Below, piece by piece: positions 1 to 9,500 of a DNA stretch of 64,000 nt. Position numbers and translations under genes: made by a program. This DNA comes from Pontibacter akesuensis (GTDB lineage: Bacteria > Bacteroidota > Bacteroidia > Cytophagales > Hymenobacteraceae), in the NCBI RefSeq assembly GCF_001611675.1, contig NZ_CP014766.1, positions 4,402,001-4,466,000 of the forward strand. The letters are read 5' to 3'. Below the pieces are notes generated by a model. That model was not told the origin of the DNA and did no database searches. It saw only the letters and a program-made list of their open reading frames with translations. Each line of letters opens with the position of its first letter. Within the stretch, counting starts at the first letter, position 1.

Positions 1-30
1 AAAGGCCGACTTGAAACGTCGGCCTTTTTG
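1..30. terminator. Intrinsic terminator hairpin
   Basis: Perfect 10-bp stem (AAAGGCCGAC at 1-10 paired with 18-27), 7-nt loop, followed by a T-rich stretch. It fits a rho-independent terminator of a plus-strand gene lying just left of the window. The A-rich left flank lies outside the window, so two-way function cannot be judged. Confidence 0.75.
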
Positions 31-137
31 ATTTTAAGAAATATTCTCTGCAGACAAACCTTCTGCAGCAGCAGCCCGTAATAAGGGTATCATAAAAAGG
101 TTGGAAGATTACGCTGGCTGCTTCGGTAGCAAGCTTT

Positions 138-177
138 AACAAGGGTAGCATCAGACGGATGCTACCCTTGTTGTTTT
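138..177 (+). terminator. Strong intrinsic terminator hairpin
   Basis: Perfect 15-bp stem (138-152 with 158-172), loop of 5 nt, then GTTTTT. It is a second plus-strand terminator only about 110 bp after the first, with no recognisable coding frame between them. The segment 31-137 may be a short untranslated transcript, but nothing else supports that. Confidence 0.7.
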
Positions 178-197
178 TCAGTCGAAACCGAAATAAC

Positions 198-230
198 ACA
201 AAAAAAGGGTACCCGTGAGGACACCCTTTG
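198..230 (-). terminator. Terminator of the DUF2383 gene
   Basis: Read on the minus strand, ACCCTTT/AAAGGGT arms (223-229 and 204-210) form a hairpin followed by a run of T (A at 200-206 on plus). It lies 20 bp past the stop of the minus-strand DUF2383 gene. Confidence 0.65.
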
Positions 231-249
231 TGAATATAAACTTACGATT

Positions 250-705
250 TTACTTATTCTGCTTCGCCTGGTCGCGTAATGAGCGAATATGGTCATGTGC
301 GCTTTTAACATCGCGGTACTGCTGTTCCACAATTGGCTTCAAGTCACCAGGCAGGTTTTTATCCAACGCTTCCTTGTAAGCTTTCACAGCATAATCTTCG
401 CCACGCTCACACTCATCCAGCACTTTTGCCCTGTCTTTTGAGGATAGAGCCGACTTGATGTCAATCCAGGCGCGGTGTACCGTACCTTCTATAGAGCTTG
501 ACTCATCGTCGGTTTTGCCCATTTTGTGCAACTGGTCCTGCAATTCAGTGATCATGCTGTCGCGCTGCACGGCATACTTACGAAACAGCTCTTTCAGGTC
601 CTGGTCTTCTACGTCTTCAGCAGCAGTTTTATAACCCTTCGCGCCATCCTTGCAACGTTCGATCAGGTGGTGTACTGTATTAAATACTTCTTTGTTATTT
701 TCCAT
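250..705 (-). CDS. PA2169-type four-helix-bundle protein (DUF2383)
   Basis: About 151 residues, entirely helical by composition, with no signal peptide and rich in charged residues. The opening NNKEVFNTVHHLIERCKDG, the YKTAAEDVED segment and a C-terminal VKSAHDHIRSLRD helix match the DUF2383 ferritin-like family, whose members are mostly small stress-associated proteins of unknown biochemical role. An ATG four codons upstream (717) is an alternative start; I prefer the one at 705 because family members usually begin close to the NNKEV segment. It is the last gene of a minus-strand series (2945 to 250) and ends in its own terminator. Function beyond the family name is not known. Confidence 0.8.
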   Translation of the reverse strand: MENNKEVFNTVHHLIERCKDGAKGYKTAAEDVEDQDLKELFRKYAVQRDSMITELQDQLHKMGKTDDESSSIEGTVHRAWIDIKSALSSKDRAKVLDECERGEDYAVKAYKEALDKNLPGDLKPIVEQQYRDVKSAHDHIRSLRDQAKQNK

Positions 706-785
706 AGTTTTAAGCATATATGTTTCTGTATGCCTTCATACTGCTATGGTTTATTTTTTGTTGCCGATAAGGTGTTTCTGCCAAA

Positions 786-2018
786 CTACATGCTTTTACT
801 AGCCATATGCCTGCCCGCGAGATAGCCGGTGGTCCAAGCGGCCTGAAAGTTAAACCCACCCGTTATTCCGTCTACATCCAGCACCTCGCCAGCGAAGTAC
901 AAGCCCGGTACCAAGCGGCTTTCCATGGTCTTCATGTTCACCTGGCCTAGCTCAATGCCACCGCAGGTAACAAACTCCTCTTTAAAAGTGGTCTTTCCGA
1001 TAACCTCCACCGGCAGGCGAAGCAGCGCTTCCAAAAGTTTGTTTGTGTTCTTGCCGGGCAAGTCAGCCCACTTAACCTCCTCCTGTATTTCGGCCAGTTG
1101 CGTTAGTCCGCGCCACAGGCGTTGCGGCAGGCCAAACAGTGGATTGCTGCTGACAGTCTTCTTCGGGTGCGCCTGGCGGTACTGCAGCAACTGCTCCCGC
1201 AGGCTCTCCTCTGTTTCGTCCGGCAGCCAGTTGATGAGTGCGGTAAAGGTATATTTCTGCTCGAAGAAATGGCGCGCGCCCCAAGCGGAAAGCTTCAGAA
1301 CAGCCGGACCGGAGTAGCCCCAGTGGGTTATGAGCAAAGGCCCTTCGTACGCCAGTTTCTGTCCGGCAATCCGCACCAGCGCCCGTGGCACGGAAACGCC
1401 CATTAAATCTTTGAGGGGAGAGGAAGGCACGTTGAACGTGAAAAGCGAAGGCACCGGCTCCTGGATGGAATGCCCGAGTTTTTGCAACCAGGTATAGCCC
1501 TGGCTTTTCGGGCTGCCGCCAGTGCATACCAGTACCTGCTGTGCCTTTAGGCTGCTTCCTCCAGACAACTGAAGTATAAAGTATGGCTCCTCACCCGGTA
1601 CATGCTCTATACTTTCCACACCGGTGCTGGTTCTTATCTCCACGCCCACACGGCTAGCCTCCTGTATTAAACAATTCACAATCGTTTCGGAAGTGTTAGT
1701 TACAGGAAACATACGGCCATCAGCCTCCGCCTTTAGCGGCACGCCCCGCTGCGCAAACCAGTTTACCGTTTCCTGCGCACCAAAAATCTTAAAAGCCTCT
1801 TTCAGCTGTTTCGCCCCACGTGGGTAGTGCTGCGAAAAAACGGTAGGCGCAAAGCAATTATGAGTCACGTTGCAGCGGCCACCGCCGGATACGCGCACCT
1901 TTGCCAGCAGCTTGCTTGTCTTCTCCAGCAGCAGCACCCTGGCTGCCGGGTTTGCTTCCGCACACGTTATTGCCCCAAAAAAGCCGGCAGCTCCACCGCC
2001 AATTACTACTATCTGCAT
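786..2018 (-). CDS. NAD(P)/FAD-dependent oxidoreductase, HI0933/BaiN family
   Basis: 410 residues. The N-terminus has the FAD dinucleotide-binding glycine motif (GGGAAGFFGA, residues 7-16), followed by the family signature KVRVSGGGRCNVTH. The C-terminus has the second FAD contact in the stretch GLYFAGEVLDVDG. Length and motifs fit the HI0933-like flavoprotein family (YhiN in E. coli, BaiN in gut clostridia). The physiological substrate is unknown for most members; BaiN-type enzymes reduce C=C bonds in bile acids, which should not be assumed here. It is on the same strand as the preceding SDR-like gene with a 96-bp gap, so cotranscription is possible. Confidence 0.85.
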   Translation of the reverse strand: MQIVVIGGGAAGFFGAITCAEANPAARVLLLEKTSKLLAKVRVSGGGRCNVTHNCFAPTVFSQHYPRGAKQLKEAFKIFGAQETVNWFAQRGVPLKAEADGRMFPVTNTSETIVNCLIQEASRVGVEIRTSTGVESIEHVPGEEPYFILQLSGGSSLKAQQVLVCTGGSPKSQGYTWLQKLGHSIQEPVPSLFTFNVPSSPLKDLMGVSVPRALVRIAGQKLAYEGPLLITHWGYSGPAVLKLSAWGARHFFEQKYTFTALINWLPDETEESLREQLLQYRQAHPKKTVSSNPLFGLPQRLWRGLTQLAEIQEEVKWADLPGKNTNKLLEALLRLPVEVIGKTTFKEEFVTCGGIELGQVNMKTMESRLVPGLYFAGEVLDVDGITGGFNFQAAWTTGYLAGRHMASKSM

Positions 2019-2114
2019 CCTCTAAATTACTAATCTCTGCGAAGGCTTACCTGCTATACTTCACATGTAACCCTACTTTCAAACAACAGGGCGTTACAGG
2101 CGCTTCCCACAAAT

Positions 2115-2945
2115 TTACGAAAAGAAACCCATGGGCTCAGGGTGCAGAAACACATAAGCCAATTCATCCTTGATTTTCTGGCTGTTGATAAGCTTGAAGT
2201 GCGTTTCTTCCATCTCGTCAAACTCAGGCGGCGTAAGTCCCAGGTGCCGGGCGGCGGCCGTGTAGAACTCTTTCCGGAGTGGGTGTCCGTCGGCACTGGC
2301 ATGGTATACCTTGCCCCATTTATTCTGCTCTATGATGCGCTGTAAAATAGCCACACAATCGTCGAGGTGGATGAGGTTTACGGGAGCGTCTCCGTTGGGC
2401 ACATGCTTTTTGCCGGCCAGGAACCTTCCCGGCTGCCGGTCGCCGCCCACCAGCCCGCCGAAGCGCAAAATTGTCGTCAGCCAGTCTTCCCGCCCCTGAA
2501 ACAGGCGCTCAGCCTGCAGCAGCATGTGGTTCGGGTTTTCCTGCTCAGTAAAAACGATGTCCTCCTCAGTCACCACGCGGTTCAGGTCCTGGTACACAGA
2601 GGTGGACGAGACAAACAGGATGCGTTTGATTGGAGAGCTCAGCAAAGCTTTCAGGAGCAGGTGCATTTGCTTCAGGTAGCCCTCGCCGCCGTCGGAGCGC
2701 AGGTGTGGGGGGATATTGAGCACGAGTACATCGGCATTCAGAAAATCCTGCAGCAGTTCCTCGTCTGTTTCCGGATCAGCCAGGTTGAGCTGGTAAGGCA
2801 GTATGTTTTTCTGCACAAGCAGCACTAGCTTTTCTTGTGTGGTTGTAGAGCCTTTGATGGTATAGCCTGATTGCTCCAGCCGCTCTGCCAGGGGCAGCCC
2901 CAGCCAGCCGCAGCCCATGATGCTGATCGTTCCTCTTTCTTCCAT
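2115..2945 (-). CDS. NAD(P)-binding epimerase/dehydratase-like protein (YeeZ-like)
   Basis: 276 residues. A Rossmann glycine motif sits at the N-terminus (MGCGWLGLPLAERL), and the segment RILFVSSTSVYQD corresponds to the conserved core strand and Ser/Tyr region of extended SDR proteins. A canonical YxxxK catalytic pair is not obvious, so it may be an atypical SDR, as in the YeeZ group. Substrate unknown. Its start lies 94 bp from the divergent carotenoid-desaturase-like gene, so the two share one promoter region, which carries two copies of the AAGTATA word (2953-2959 and 3015-3021). Confidence 0.75.
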   Translation of the reverse strand: MEERGTISIMGCGWLGLPLAERLEQSGYTIKGSTTTQEKLVLLVQKNILPYQLNLADPETDEELLQDFLNADVLVLNIPPHLRSDGGEGYLKQMHLLLKALLSSPIKRILFVSSTSVYQDLNRVVTEEDIVFTEQENPNHMLLQAERLFQGREDWLTTILRFGGLVGGDRQPGRFLAGKKHVPNGDAPVNLIHLDDCVAILQRIIEQNKWGKVYHASADGHPLRKEFYTAAARHLGLTPPEFDEMEETHFKLINSQKIKDELAYVFLHPEPMGFFS

Positions 2946-3039
2946 AGTTCTTTATACTTGTTCGGCGAATAACAAATGGCAGGTGCTTCTGTTTCAAAAC
3001 AGCCATGCCAATGCAAGTATAGCGACAAACAAAGGATAA

Positions 3040-4497
3040 ATGACACACGACGTGGTGATAATCGGCTCGGGCTTCGGCTCTCTGACAGCAGCGGCGCTTC
3101 TGGCCAGGCAGGGGCTGCGTGTGTGTGTGCTGGAACAGGCCAAGTATCCGGGCGGCAGTTCCACTTCCTACAAGCGCAAAGGCTACTGGTTCGAGACAGG
3201 TGCCACCACACTGGTTGGCCTCGATGCGGACATGCCCCTGCGCTACCTGCTCGACCAGATAAAGGTAAAGCTGCCGGTACAGAAGCTGGAGCCCCCCATG
3301 CAGGTGCACCTTCCGGATGGGCAGACCCTGACGCGCTACGGCGATTTCGACGCCTGGATAAGGGAAGCGGAACGGGTGTTTGGCCCGGACAACCAGCGGC
3401 CGTTCTGGGAGCACTGCTACCGGATAAGCAAGCAAGTATGGCGTACCTCGCTGCAGCAGCAAAGCTTTCCGTTCTCCAACGTGAAAGACCTGCTGCTTTC
3501 ATGGCTAAGGGCAAGGCCGGCGCAACTGAAACTGATTCCGGGCGCTTTTAGAACAATGGAGGAGGTGCTGGGCAAGTATGGTCTGCTGCAAAACAAGCTG
3601 TTTGTGGACTTTGTGAACGAGCAGCTGCTCATTACGGCTCAGAACAGCATGGAAGAGGTAAGCGAGCTGTTCGGCGCCACCGCCCTCTGCTATACCTTGT
3701 ACAGCAACTACTATGTACCCGGAGGGCTTATCAATTTGGTCAAACCAGTAGTCACCTATATTACAAATGCCGGGTCAACAATCCAATATGGCCAGGAAGT
3801 ACAATACGTGAAGCCTCAGCAACAGGGCTATGAAGTCATCACGCAGAAAGAAACGTTCAGGTGTACTTATATTATATCAGGCGTGCCACTGAACAATACA
3901 GCGAATATATTTCAGGATGCACGGGTACAGCAGCGGCTGCAGAAGTATATCATGCCATCAGAGAAGCTTAACGGTGCCTTCAGTATGGGGCTTGTGCTAA
4001 AAAGGAAAGAGCCGCTGCCCGTAGTACTCCACCACCAGGTGCACGTGCCGGAGGGGTTGCCCTTTATCGGGAGCAAAAGCATCTTTATCAGTTTCAGCCA
4101 TCCTGCTGATGCCTCCAGGGCGCCCGCCGGAGAGTTTGTCGCCAGCATAAGTACCCACGTCAGTCACCCGGAGCTGCATCAACTGGCGGATAAAGAACAG
4201 CTGGAGGAGGCGATTCTGACGGCACTGATGCAAAAGGGAATTATCCATCGCGACCAGATTATTTCGGTGCAATCGGCAACGCCGGGGGCCTGGATATTCT
4301 GGACCAAGCGCGCCTTTGGGGCAGTGGGCGGGTATCCGCAGTACAAGCAAATCAAGCCGTGGCAGATGAAAGATGCGCGTCTTGATCATAAAGGGGCGTA
4401 CGTGTGCGGCGATACGGTTTATCCCGGTCAGGGGATAGTAGGCGTTTGCCTGAGTGGCATTATTGCAGCGAACAAACTGCTTCAGGATCATTTCTGA
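3040..4497 (+). CDS. CrtI/CrtISO-like FAD-dependent desaturase or isomerase
   Basis: 485 residues. An N-terminal FAD motif (VVIIGSGFGSLTAA) with ELEQAKYPGG-like continuation (VLEQAKYPGGSS) and a C-terminal FAD motif (YVCGDTVYPGQGIVGVCLSG) are typical of phytoene desaturases, carotenoid isomerases and retinol saturases. The length fits. Many Hymenobacteraceae are pink from carotenoids, but no other carotenoid gene is nearby, so pigment synthesis, isomerisation or a lipid substrate all remain possible. Transcribed divergently from the SDR-like gene. No clear terminator is seen before the next gene. Confidence 0.75.
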   Translation: MTHDVVIIGSGFGSLTAAALLARQGLRVCVLEQAKYPGGSSTSYKRKGYWFETGATTLVGLDADMPLRYLLDQIKVKLPVQKLEPPMQVHLPDGQTLTRYGDFDAWIREAERVFGPDNQRPFWEHCYRISKQVWRTSLQQQSFPFSNVKDLLLSWLRARPAQLKLIPGAFRTMEEVLGKYGLLQNKLFVDFVNEQLLITAQNSMEEVSELFGATALCYTLYSNYYVPGGLINLVKPVVTYITNAGSTIQYGQEVQYVKPQQQGYEVITQKETFRCTYIISGVPLNNTANIFQDARVQQRLQKYIMPSEKLNGAFSMGLVLKRKEPLPVVLHHQVHVPEGLPFIGSKSIFISFSHPADASRAPAGEFVASISTHVSHPELHQLADKEQLEEAILTALMQKGIIHRDQIISVQSATPGAWIFWTKRAFGAVGGYPQYKQIKPWQMKDARLDHKGAYVCGDTVYPGQGIVGVCLSGIIAANKLLQDHF

Positions 4498-4668
4498 GAT
4501 ATCAGCAGCTGTTAAACCAGAGACTTTATAGCAGCTTAAACTCTCAAAATGCCATTTAGGCAAGTAAGATCCATTGAGTAATCAATAATTCTCTGCAGGA
4601 TTAAAAGCGAGAACACCACATGCTTTCTCTCTTTATTCAACGGCACATACATCAAAAGAAGGTCGAAC

Positions 4669-4693
4669 AAGTATATATACTTCAGCTATACTT
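4669..4693. repeat. Cluster of three AAGTATA words
   Basis: AAGTATATATACTT (4669-4682) is a perfect 14-bp palindrome made of two head-to-head copies of the AAGTATA word, and a third copy (TATACTT) follows at 4687-4693. It lies 68 bp upstream of the dienoyl-CoA reductase start, where an operator or promoter could be. See the finding on this word across the window. Confidence 0.5.
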
Positions 4694-4760
4694 CTTAACT
4701 TTAAGAATACCGGAGATGGCGGATGCTTCTCTCCGCATGAGATAAACTTGAAAAAAGACT

Positions 4761-5636
4761 ATGATCAAAGCAGAACCAATGTTAAAAGAGGGCGCCTTGA
4801 AAGGCAAGACCATTATCGTTACCGGTGGTGGTACTGGCCTTGGGCGCTCGATGGTTAAGTATTTTATGGAACTTGGCGCGAACGCTGTCATTACGAGCCG
4901 GAAGCTGGAGGTGCTGGAGCAAACGGCGAAGGAACTGGAAGCGGAGACAGGTGGCAACATACTGGCTGTTTCGTGCGATGTGCGCAAGTATGACGAGATT
5001 GAGGCAATGCTGAAAGCCACGCTCGAACGCTTCGGACGGGTGGACGTGCTGGTGAACAACGCCGCCGGTAACTTTGTAAGCCCCACTGAGCGCCTTAGTC
5101 ATAAAGCCTTTGATGTGATCACAGACATCGTGCTGAAAGGCAGCTATAACTGTACCCTGGCACTGGGCAAACACTGGATTGCGCAGAAGCAGGAGGGAAG
5201 CATCCTGAATATCGTCACCACCTACGCTTGGACAGGCTCCGGCTATGTGGTGCCTTCTGCCTGTGCCAAGGCAGGCGTGCTGGCCATGACGCGCTCCCTG
5301 GCATCGGAGTGGGCCAAGTATGGCATCCGCTCCAACGCTATTGCACCGGGTCCCTTTCCGACCGAGGGGGCCTGGACGCGTCTTTTCCCGAAGCAGCTGG
5401 CTGAGAAGCTAGACCCGATCAAACGCATTCCGGTAGGACGTTTCGGGGAGCACCAGGAACTGGCAAACCTGGCCGCCTACCTGGTTTCCGATTATGCCGC
5501 TTTTGTTAACGGGGAGGTTGTAACTATAGACGGTGGCGAGTGGCTGCACGGGGCAGGCGAATTCAACTCCTTTGATCAAATACCGCAGGAGATGTGGGAT
5601 GCGATGGAAAAGCAGATGCGCGGCAAAGGGCAGTAG
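4761..5636 (+). CDS. 2,4-dienoyl-CoA reductase, SDR type
   Basis: 291 residues. The NADP-binding motif TGGGTGLGRS is at residues 21-30, NNAAGNF follows near residue 99, and the C-terminal third follows eukaryotic DECR enzymes closely: TGSGYVVPSA, AKAGVLAMTRSLASEW, then IAPGPFPTEGAWTRL and a GGEWLHGAGEFN tail. As in that family the usual YxxxK tyrosine is replaced (SACAK). The enzyme removes a conjugated double bond from 2,4-dienoyl-CoA so that polyunsaturated fatty acids can enter beta-oxidation. The start at 4761 is followed by an in-frame ATG at 4779; either could be used. It ends in a strong terminator shared with the convergent gene. Confidence 0.88.
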   Translation: MIKAEPMLKEGALKGKTIIVTGGGTGLGRSMVKYFMELGANAVITSRKLEVLEQTAKELEAETGGNILAVSCDVRKYDEIEAMLKATLERFGRVDVLVNNAAGNFVSPTERLSHKAFDVITDIVLKGSYNCTLALGKHWIAQKQEGSILNIVTTYAWTGSGYVVPSACAKAGVLAMTRSLASEWAKYGIRSNAIAPGPFPTEGAWTRLFPKQLAEKLDPIKRIPVGRFGEHQELANLAAYLVSDYAAFVNGEVVTIDGGEWLHGAGEFNSFDQIPQEMWDAMEKQMRGKGQ

Positions 5637-5654
5637 AAGCTTCGCTTATACCTG

Positions 5655-5698
5655 AAAAGCAGCAAAGGCATGGAATACCATGCCTTTGCTGCTTTTAA
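5655..5698. terminator. Bidirectional terminator
   Basis: Perfect 19-bp stem (5655-5673 with 5678-5696) with a 4-nt AATA loop; both flanks give a T-run in the proper direction. It separates the convergent dienoyl-CoA reductase and the minus-strand gene ending at 5740. Confidence 0.85.
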
Positions 5699-5739
5699 TT
5701 CTATATGTTTAGCGCCCTTAGCGTCTCAGCCCTGCAGGT

Positions 5740-6351
5740 TTACTGTGCCAAAAGAACGGCAAGCACCACGTTCACGCCCAAACCTATGCCCCAGTTCTTC
5801 CATACTTTTCGGGATTTGATTTTGCGGGCATTCTTTACATAGCCGGTTTTATAGTCAGGTTTCTGCATTAACTGATGGTCAGGGGAATCTAGGTTACGGT
5901 CTCTCGGAGGAGTTACAGAGCAAGCAATTGCCGGAACCAAGCCTATCAAAGGGCTGAGTAAACTGGCCACAAGCGTACCCGTACCGGCAGCTTTATAGCC
6001 ATCATAGTGGTTGGTGGCATCTAACTGCCCTTTCTCCACCAAATTAACAGAGAGCATTTCAGGTGCTGCCGTCAACTCAGCTCTGACAGGTTCGGCTGTT
6101 TGCGCGGATGGGTCGAACTCAAATGTTTCGCTGGTGTTGTTGGCGTACTGGATCAGCGTTACATCATTTTTAGGGATAATGTAGGTGGGGCCTTCCAAGC
6201 TTTCAAAGCGCTTGTACTTAATCTCTGAAGGGGTAATCTCCAGCACTTTTGCCTCCAGCTTTTCTCCGGATCGCTTCATAATAACATCCTGTGCCTGCAC
6301 GCCAGATAACAAGCCAACCGCACACAGGCAGGTAAGTAAAAACTGTTTCAT
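5740..6351 (-). CDS. Exported protein of unknown function
   Basis: 203 residues. A clear signal peptide (MKQFLLTCLCAVGLLSGVQA, cleavage after AQ likely) precedes a short beta-rich domain (VIMKRSGEKLEAKVLEITPSE, then YIIPKNDVTLIQY) of a type often seen in exported Bacteroidota proteins, where a lysine/glycine-rich segment describes how an encoded value is read. A mid-protein hydrophobic segment (GTLVASLLSPLIGLVPAIA) and a second at the C-terminus (GIGLGVNVVLAVLLAQ) suggest one or two membrane segments. I do not recognise a function. It stands alone, 150 bp beyond the efflux operon and separated from it by a terminator. Confidence 0.7.
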   Translation of the reverse strand: MKQFLLTCLCAVGLLSGVQAQDVIMKRSGEKLEAKVLEITPSEIKYKRFESLEGPTYIIPKNDVTLIQYANNTSETFEFDPSAQTAEPVRAELTAAPEMLSVNLVEKGQLDATNHYDGYKAAGTGTLVASLLSPLIGLVPAIACSVTPPRDRNLDSPDHQLMQKPDYKTGYVKNARKIKSRKVWKNWGIGLGVNVVLAVLLAQ

Positions 6352-6446
6352 AAAAAGTTTGTTTTGTAGATTATTCGATCTAAAAGTATAAACCTAATAC
6401 CTAAATAACAATAGAATGCTATAAATATATGTAGCTGTTGGTGAAT

Positions 6447-6493
6447 AAAATAGAAATAGCCCCGACTCAAAGAACCGGGGCTATTTCTATTGT
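6447..6493 (-). terminator. Terminator of the RND efflux operon
   Basis: 16-bp perfect stem (6449-6464 with 6476-6491), GC-rich near the loop, followed on the minus strand by TTTTATTC. It lies 12 bp past the stop of the RND pump gene and closes the operon. Confidence 0.8.
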
Positions 6494-6504
6494 TTTACTT
6501 CATA

Positions 6505-9500
6505 TTACTGATGCGGATTCACATAGGCAGGATCTCCGCCCTCATCTTCCGGTTTGTAGTTAGTCCTAAGTCTAGCCAGACCTTTCTTACCGTAAGCCAG
6601 CCGCGTAATTACCACATACAGCACCGGCACCACAAAGATGGCCAGGAAGGTTGCGGCAAGCATACCGCCTATCACCACCCATCCGATTGTCTGGCGCGAA
6701 ACGGCACCAGCACCGGAGGCCAGGGCTAGTGGAACCACACCAAGTATAAAGGCCATCGACGTCATGATGATCGGGCGAAGACGCAGCTTCACGGCCTCAA
6801 TCGTAGCCTCAATTAGCTCCATGCCTCGGTCTACCCGCTCCTTGGCAAACTCCACTATCAAGATAGCGTTCTTGGCAGCCAAACCAATCAGGGTGATCAT
6901 ACCGATTTGGGCATACACATTATTGTCCAATTTTGGCAGGAACGTAAGGGCCAGTATCGCTCCGAACATTCCCAGCGGAATGGCAAAAAGTATGGAGAAC
7001 GGCACCGACCAGCTTTCATAAAGGGCAGCCAGCAAGAGCAACACCAGAATAATAGACAGGGAGAAAATATAGATAGTACTGTTGCCGGCTGTTAATTCCT
7101 CGCGGCTAAGGCCGGAAAAATCATACCCGTAGCCGGCTGGCAATACCTGCTCAGATACCTCCTGCAGTGCCTGCAGCGCCTGCCCGCTGCTGTAGCCGGG
7201 AGCGGCACTACCCATCACTTCGGCCGAGCGGAAGAGGTTGTAATGCGAAATAACGGAAGCGTTCTCCACTACCTTATAATTTACCAGCGCACTAAGCGGT
7301 ACCGACTCGCCCTGCCTGTTCATCACGTAGTACTGCTTCAGGCTTTCAATATCCATTCTGTAGGCGGTGTCAGCCTGTGCCACTACCCGGAAATTCCGTC
7401 CGTATCGGGTGAAGTCATTCACATAGCGGCTACCCATCAGCGACGACATGGTGCTGTAAATATCAGAGATAGCTACTCCCTGGCGCTTCGCCTTCTCGCG
7501 ATCCACCTCCACATGGTAGCCTGGCGTTCTGGTGTTGAAGAAACTATAGGCCATGGCTATTTCAGGACGCTGGTTCACGACGCCCAAAAACTGGCCCAGC
7601 ACTCCTTCAAACTCCTTTAAGCTGCCGCCACCAGCGCGTTGCTCCAGCATGAAGCTAAAACCGCCAGAGCTGCCGAGGCCTGGAATAGCCGGTGGAGCCA
7701 CCACAATCACATTAGCCTGTTTGATGGCGGCAAAGCGCTGGTTCAGGGTTGCCATAACACCTGCCAACTGGTCTGCTTCATTCTCCCGCTGGTCCCAAGG
7801 CTCCAACTGCAGGAAAATTGTGCCGCTGTTCGACTTAAAGGAGAAATTGATCGCATTCAGGCCGCCAATAGCCGTGTAATTCCTGACAGCCGGAATATCC
7901 TTTAGAATATCTCCCATTTCAGCCAGTGTGGCCTCTGTTCTGTTAGAAGAAGATCCTTCGGGCAATTCTATGGATATAAACATGCGCCCTTCATCTTCCG
8001 TCGGGATAAAGCCTGTCGGTTTAGCAGAGAACAAGCCTACCGTTCCGGCATAAACGCACACCAGGATGATGAGCACGAGCGGCGCCGCTTTTATACTTCT
8101 GCGCACCCCGGAGGAGTATGATTCTGTCGTGCGGGCAAACCAGCCGTTAAACTTGTAAAAGAACTTGTTGATGCCCCTGGAGTTCTTGTTCACGTTCATC
8201 GGCTTCAGCATCAGCGAGCAAAGCGCAGGCGTGAGCGTAAGCGCCACAAAAGCAGAGATTAGTACCGAGATGGCAATGGTGATGGCAAACTGCTGGTACA
8301 GGCGCCCCACGATTCCAGGAATAAAGCCCACCGGTATGAATACCGCCGCCAGAATCAAGGCAATAGCAATTACAGGGGCTGTTATCTCTTTCATAGCTTT
8401 CCGCGTTGCCTCCTTTGCCGAAAGCCGCTCATGGTCGATGTAGTGCTGCACAGCCTCCACCACCACAATGGCATCATCCACCACAATGCCTATGGCCAGT
8501 ACAAACCCAAATAGGGTGAGTGTGTTGATGGTGAAACCCAGCGGAATAAAGAAAATAAAGGTACCAATGATGGACACCGGAATCGCCAGGATAGGCACCA
8601 ACGTAGCGCGCCAGCTCTGGAGGAACAGAAACACCACAATAATCACCAAGATCAGCGCCTCTACCAGCGTATGCACCACCTCGTTGATCGATACCTGCAC
8701 CACCGAAACTGTTTCAAAGGAAACAATATAATCTACATCGGCAGGGAAGGTGCTTTTCATCTCCGCCAGTGCCGCATAAATGCCCTCGGCTGTTTCGAGG
8801 GCGTTACTGCCCGGCGCCTGGTACAACAGCAGGATGGCAGCCGGGTTCCCGTTGATAGTGGCGGCACGGCCATAGTCAAAGCGGCCAAACTCAATGCGGG
8901 CCACATCCCTTAAATATACTATAGAACCGTCTTCCGGATTGGTCCGGACGATAATGTTTCCGAACTCCTCCTGTGTTTGCAGGCGGCCCGTCACCGTAAT
9001 AGGGTACTGGAAAGCTTGGCTATCAAATTGCGGCTTGGCACCGACGGTACCTACGGCCACCTGCAGGTTTTGCTCCTGTATGGCTCCCGTAACTTCGCTG
9101 GTGCTGATGCTGTACTGGGCCAGTTTGTCCGGTTTCAGCCAGATGCGCATACTGAAGTCCTGCCCCAAAGCATTAATGTCACCAACACCCGGCACGCGCA
9201 ACAGCGCGTCGCGCACATAGATATTCGTGTAGTTGTCGAGGTACTGTATGTCGTGCGTTTTGTTCGGCGATATAATACCGATAACCATCATGATGCTGGG
9301 GTTACGCTGGCGCACCGTCACGCCCAAACGTCTCACTTCCTCCGGCAATCTTGGCTCTGCGATACTGGCTCGGTTCTGCACGTCCAGGGTAGCAATGTCG
9401 ATGTCGGTGCCGATCTCAAAAGTGACACTCATGTTCATCTGGCCGGTACTCGTGTTGGTGGAGGTGATATACGCCATGCCCGGCGTACCGTTGATCTGCG

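Noticed and set aside
31..137. Possible small RNA between two terminators at the window start
   Set aside because: No conserved fold or promoter could be recognised; two hairpins alone do not support an RNA gene.
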